Origin: JBJXGF01 sp046153015
GTDB taxonomy: Bacteria > Actinomycetota > Acidimicrobiia > Acidimicrobiales > CAIXPF01
NCBI GenBank assembly: GCA_046153015.1
Contig: JBJXGF010000392.1
Span: 1-6,133 of the forward strand
DNA length: 6,133 nt
Reading direction: 5' to 3'
In this document: in pieces, positions 5,415 through 6,133 of the stretch
How the letters are laid out: every line of letters begins with the position of its first letter
Numbering within the stretch: position 1 is the first letter of the stretch
Position numbers and translations under genes: made by a program
Notes under the pieces: model-generated
Database searches by the model: none
The model's input: only the letters and a program-made list of their open reading frames with translations
Told to the model about the DNA's origin: nothing

Positions 5415-6133
5415 TCAGTACAGGAACATCGGCTTGCCGGCCACGTGGCGGAGCTTCGGCCGGTAGGCGGCGGCGTCGTACAGCTCGTCGACGTCGACCC
5501 GCTTCACGCCCTCACGGGTGACCGAGATCGGCACATTGGTGTAGGTGCCGCCCCGGAGCGCGACCATCCGGCCCGAGGCGCCCTCGAGCACGAGGTCGGC
5601 CGCCATCACCGCGAAGTTGGTGGCCACCATCAGATCGAGCGAGTCGGGCGCGCCCGAGCGCATGAGGTAGGCCACTTCCTGCAGGATGATCCCCTCGCCG
5701 GTGACCCGGCCGAGGGCCTCGCCGAGCTGCGAGCCGATCCCGCCGAGCTTGCGGTGCCCGTACGCGTCGGCCTCGCCCGAGAGGGCCAGCTCGCCGCCGA
5801 CCATGGTGGCCCCCTCCGAGATCGTGATCATCGCGTAGTTGCTCGGGTTGGCGGCCTTGTCGGCCTTGATCAGCGCAGCCAGGCGGTCGAGCTCGAAGGG
5901 GACCTCGGAGATCACGGCCCGGTCCACGCCGGCCAAGTAGGCGGTGATGAGCGAGGTCTCGCCGCTGTACCGCCCGAACAGCTCGACTACGGCGATGCGC
6001 TCGTGGGAGCCGGTGGAGGTGCGCAGCGCGTGGATGAACTCCACGCCCCGGGTGACCGCAGTCGAGAACCCGATGCAGTAGTCGGTGCCGTGGACGTCGT
6101 TGTCCATCGTCTTGGGGATCGCCACCACCGGCA
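5415..6133 (-). CDS. 6-phosphofructokinase (ATP- or PPi-dependent), C-terminal part, cut by window edge
   Basis: The visible 238 residues are the C-terminal portion of a phosphofructokinase, which phosphorylates fructose 6-phosphate to the 1,6-bisphosphate in glycolysis. The fragment opens with the active-site motif PKTMDND (visible residues 6-12), where the first Asp is the catalytic base in E. coli PfkA. GTDYCIGFSTAV, SHERIAVVELFGRYSG, a strand ending SEVPF, ITISEGA (substrate-binding Glu) and AYLMRSGAPDSLD (equivalent to the E. coli IQRGGSP region) follow, then the end KPMFLY. The Lys in PKT is found in PPi-dependent enzymes but also in some ATP-dependent ones. The deciding GGDG/GGDD residue lies outside the window, so the phosphoryl donor is open. 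The frame runs off the edge; the GTG at 6128-6126 is an internal Val, not the start. Roughly 100 or more N-terminal residues are missing by comparison with the family. Confidence 0.92.
   Translation of the reverse strand, partial: PVVAIPKTMDNDVHGTDYCIGFSTAVTRGVEFIHALRTSTGSHERIAVVELFGRYSGETSLITAYLAGVDRAVISEVPFELDRLAALIKADKAANPSNYAMITISEGATMVGGELALSGEADAYGHRKLGGIGSQLGEALGRVTGEGIILQEVAYLMRSGAPDSLDLMVATNFAVMAADLVLEGASGRMVALRGGTYTNVPISVTREGVKRVDVDELYDAAAYRPKLRHVAGKPMFLY

Overview
The window is very GC-rich, with G or C at almost every third codon position. The gene families present (an actinobacterial-type Amidohydro_2 protein, a membrane-anchored PAS-GGDEF-EAL protein, a phosphofructokinase with a lysine in its PxTxDND motif) suggest a high-GC actinomycete-like bacterium. 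An Acidimicrobiia-type lineage is possible, but nothing in the window fixes the taxon. No rRNA, tRNA, CRISPR array, transposase or phage gene was seen.

Layout. Positions 1-522 hold no convincing gene. They contain two copies of a hairpin-bearing direct repeat of about 72 bp (7-78 and 111-183), then a featureless stretch, then a C-run tract (427-466) whose minus strand is a strong G-quadruplex candidate, then a ribosome binding site. Positions 523-1722 encode an Amidohydro_2 family metal-dependent hydrolase or decarboxylase. Seven bases later, 1730-2686 encodes a D-2-hydroxyacid dehydrogenase with a complete Arg/Glu/His catalytic set. The two genes probably form one operon, closed by a strong hairpin at 2701-2733. 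Positions 2776-5390 hold what reads as a single gene for a protein of about 871 residues: ten membrane segments, then PAS, GGDEF and EAL domains. This is a c-di-GMP turnover protein. In the sequence as given it is split by a one-base deletion near 3793, inside the PAS domain. The remainder, 5415 to the window edge, is the C-terminal part of a 6-phosphofructokinase on the minus strand, convergent with the c-di-GMP gene across a 24-base gap.

How the genes fit together. The amidohydrolase and dehydrogenase could act in sequence on one small carboxylic acid or ring-derived substrate, but neither substrate can be read from sequence. The c-di-GMP protein is probably its own transcription unit and senses something through its membrane and PAS parts. 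The phosphofructokinase belongs to central glycolysis and has no evident link to its neighbours.

I found no convincing new biological system. The points most worth checking are the frameshift in the c-di-GMP gene, the hairpin repeat pair with a base-pair-preserving change, the G-quadruplex tract ahead of the amidohydrolase, and an apparent internal duplication in the ten-helix sensor.
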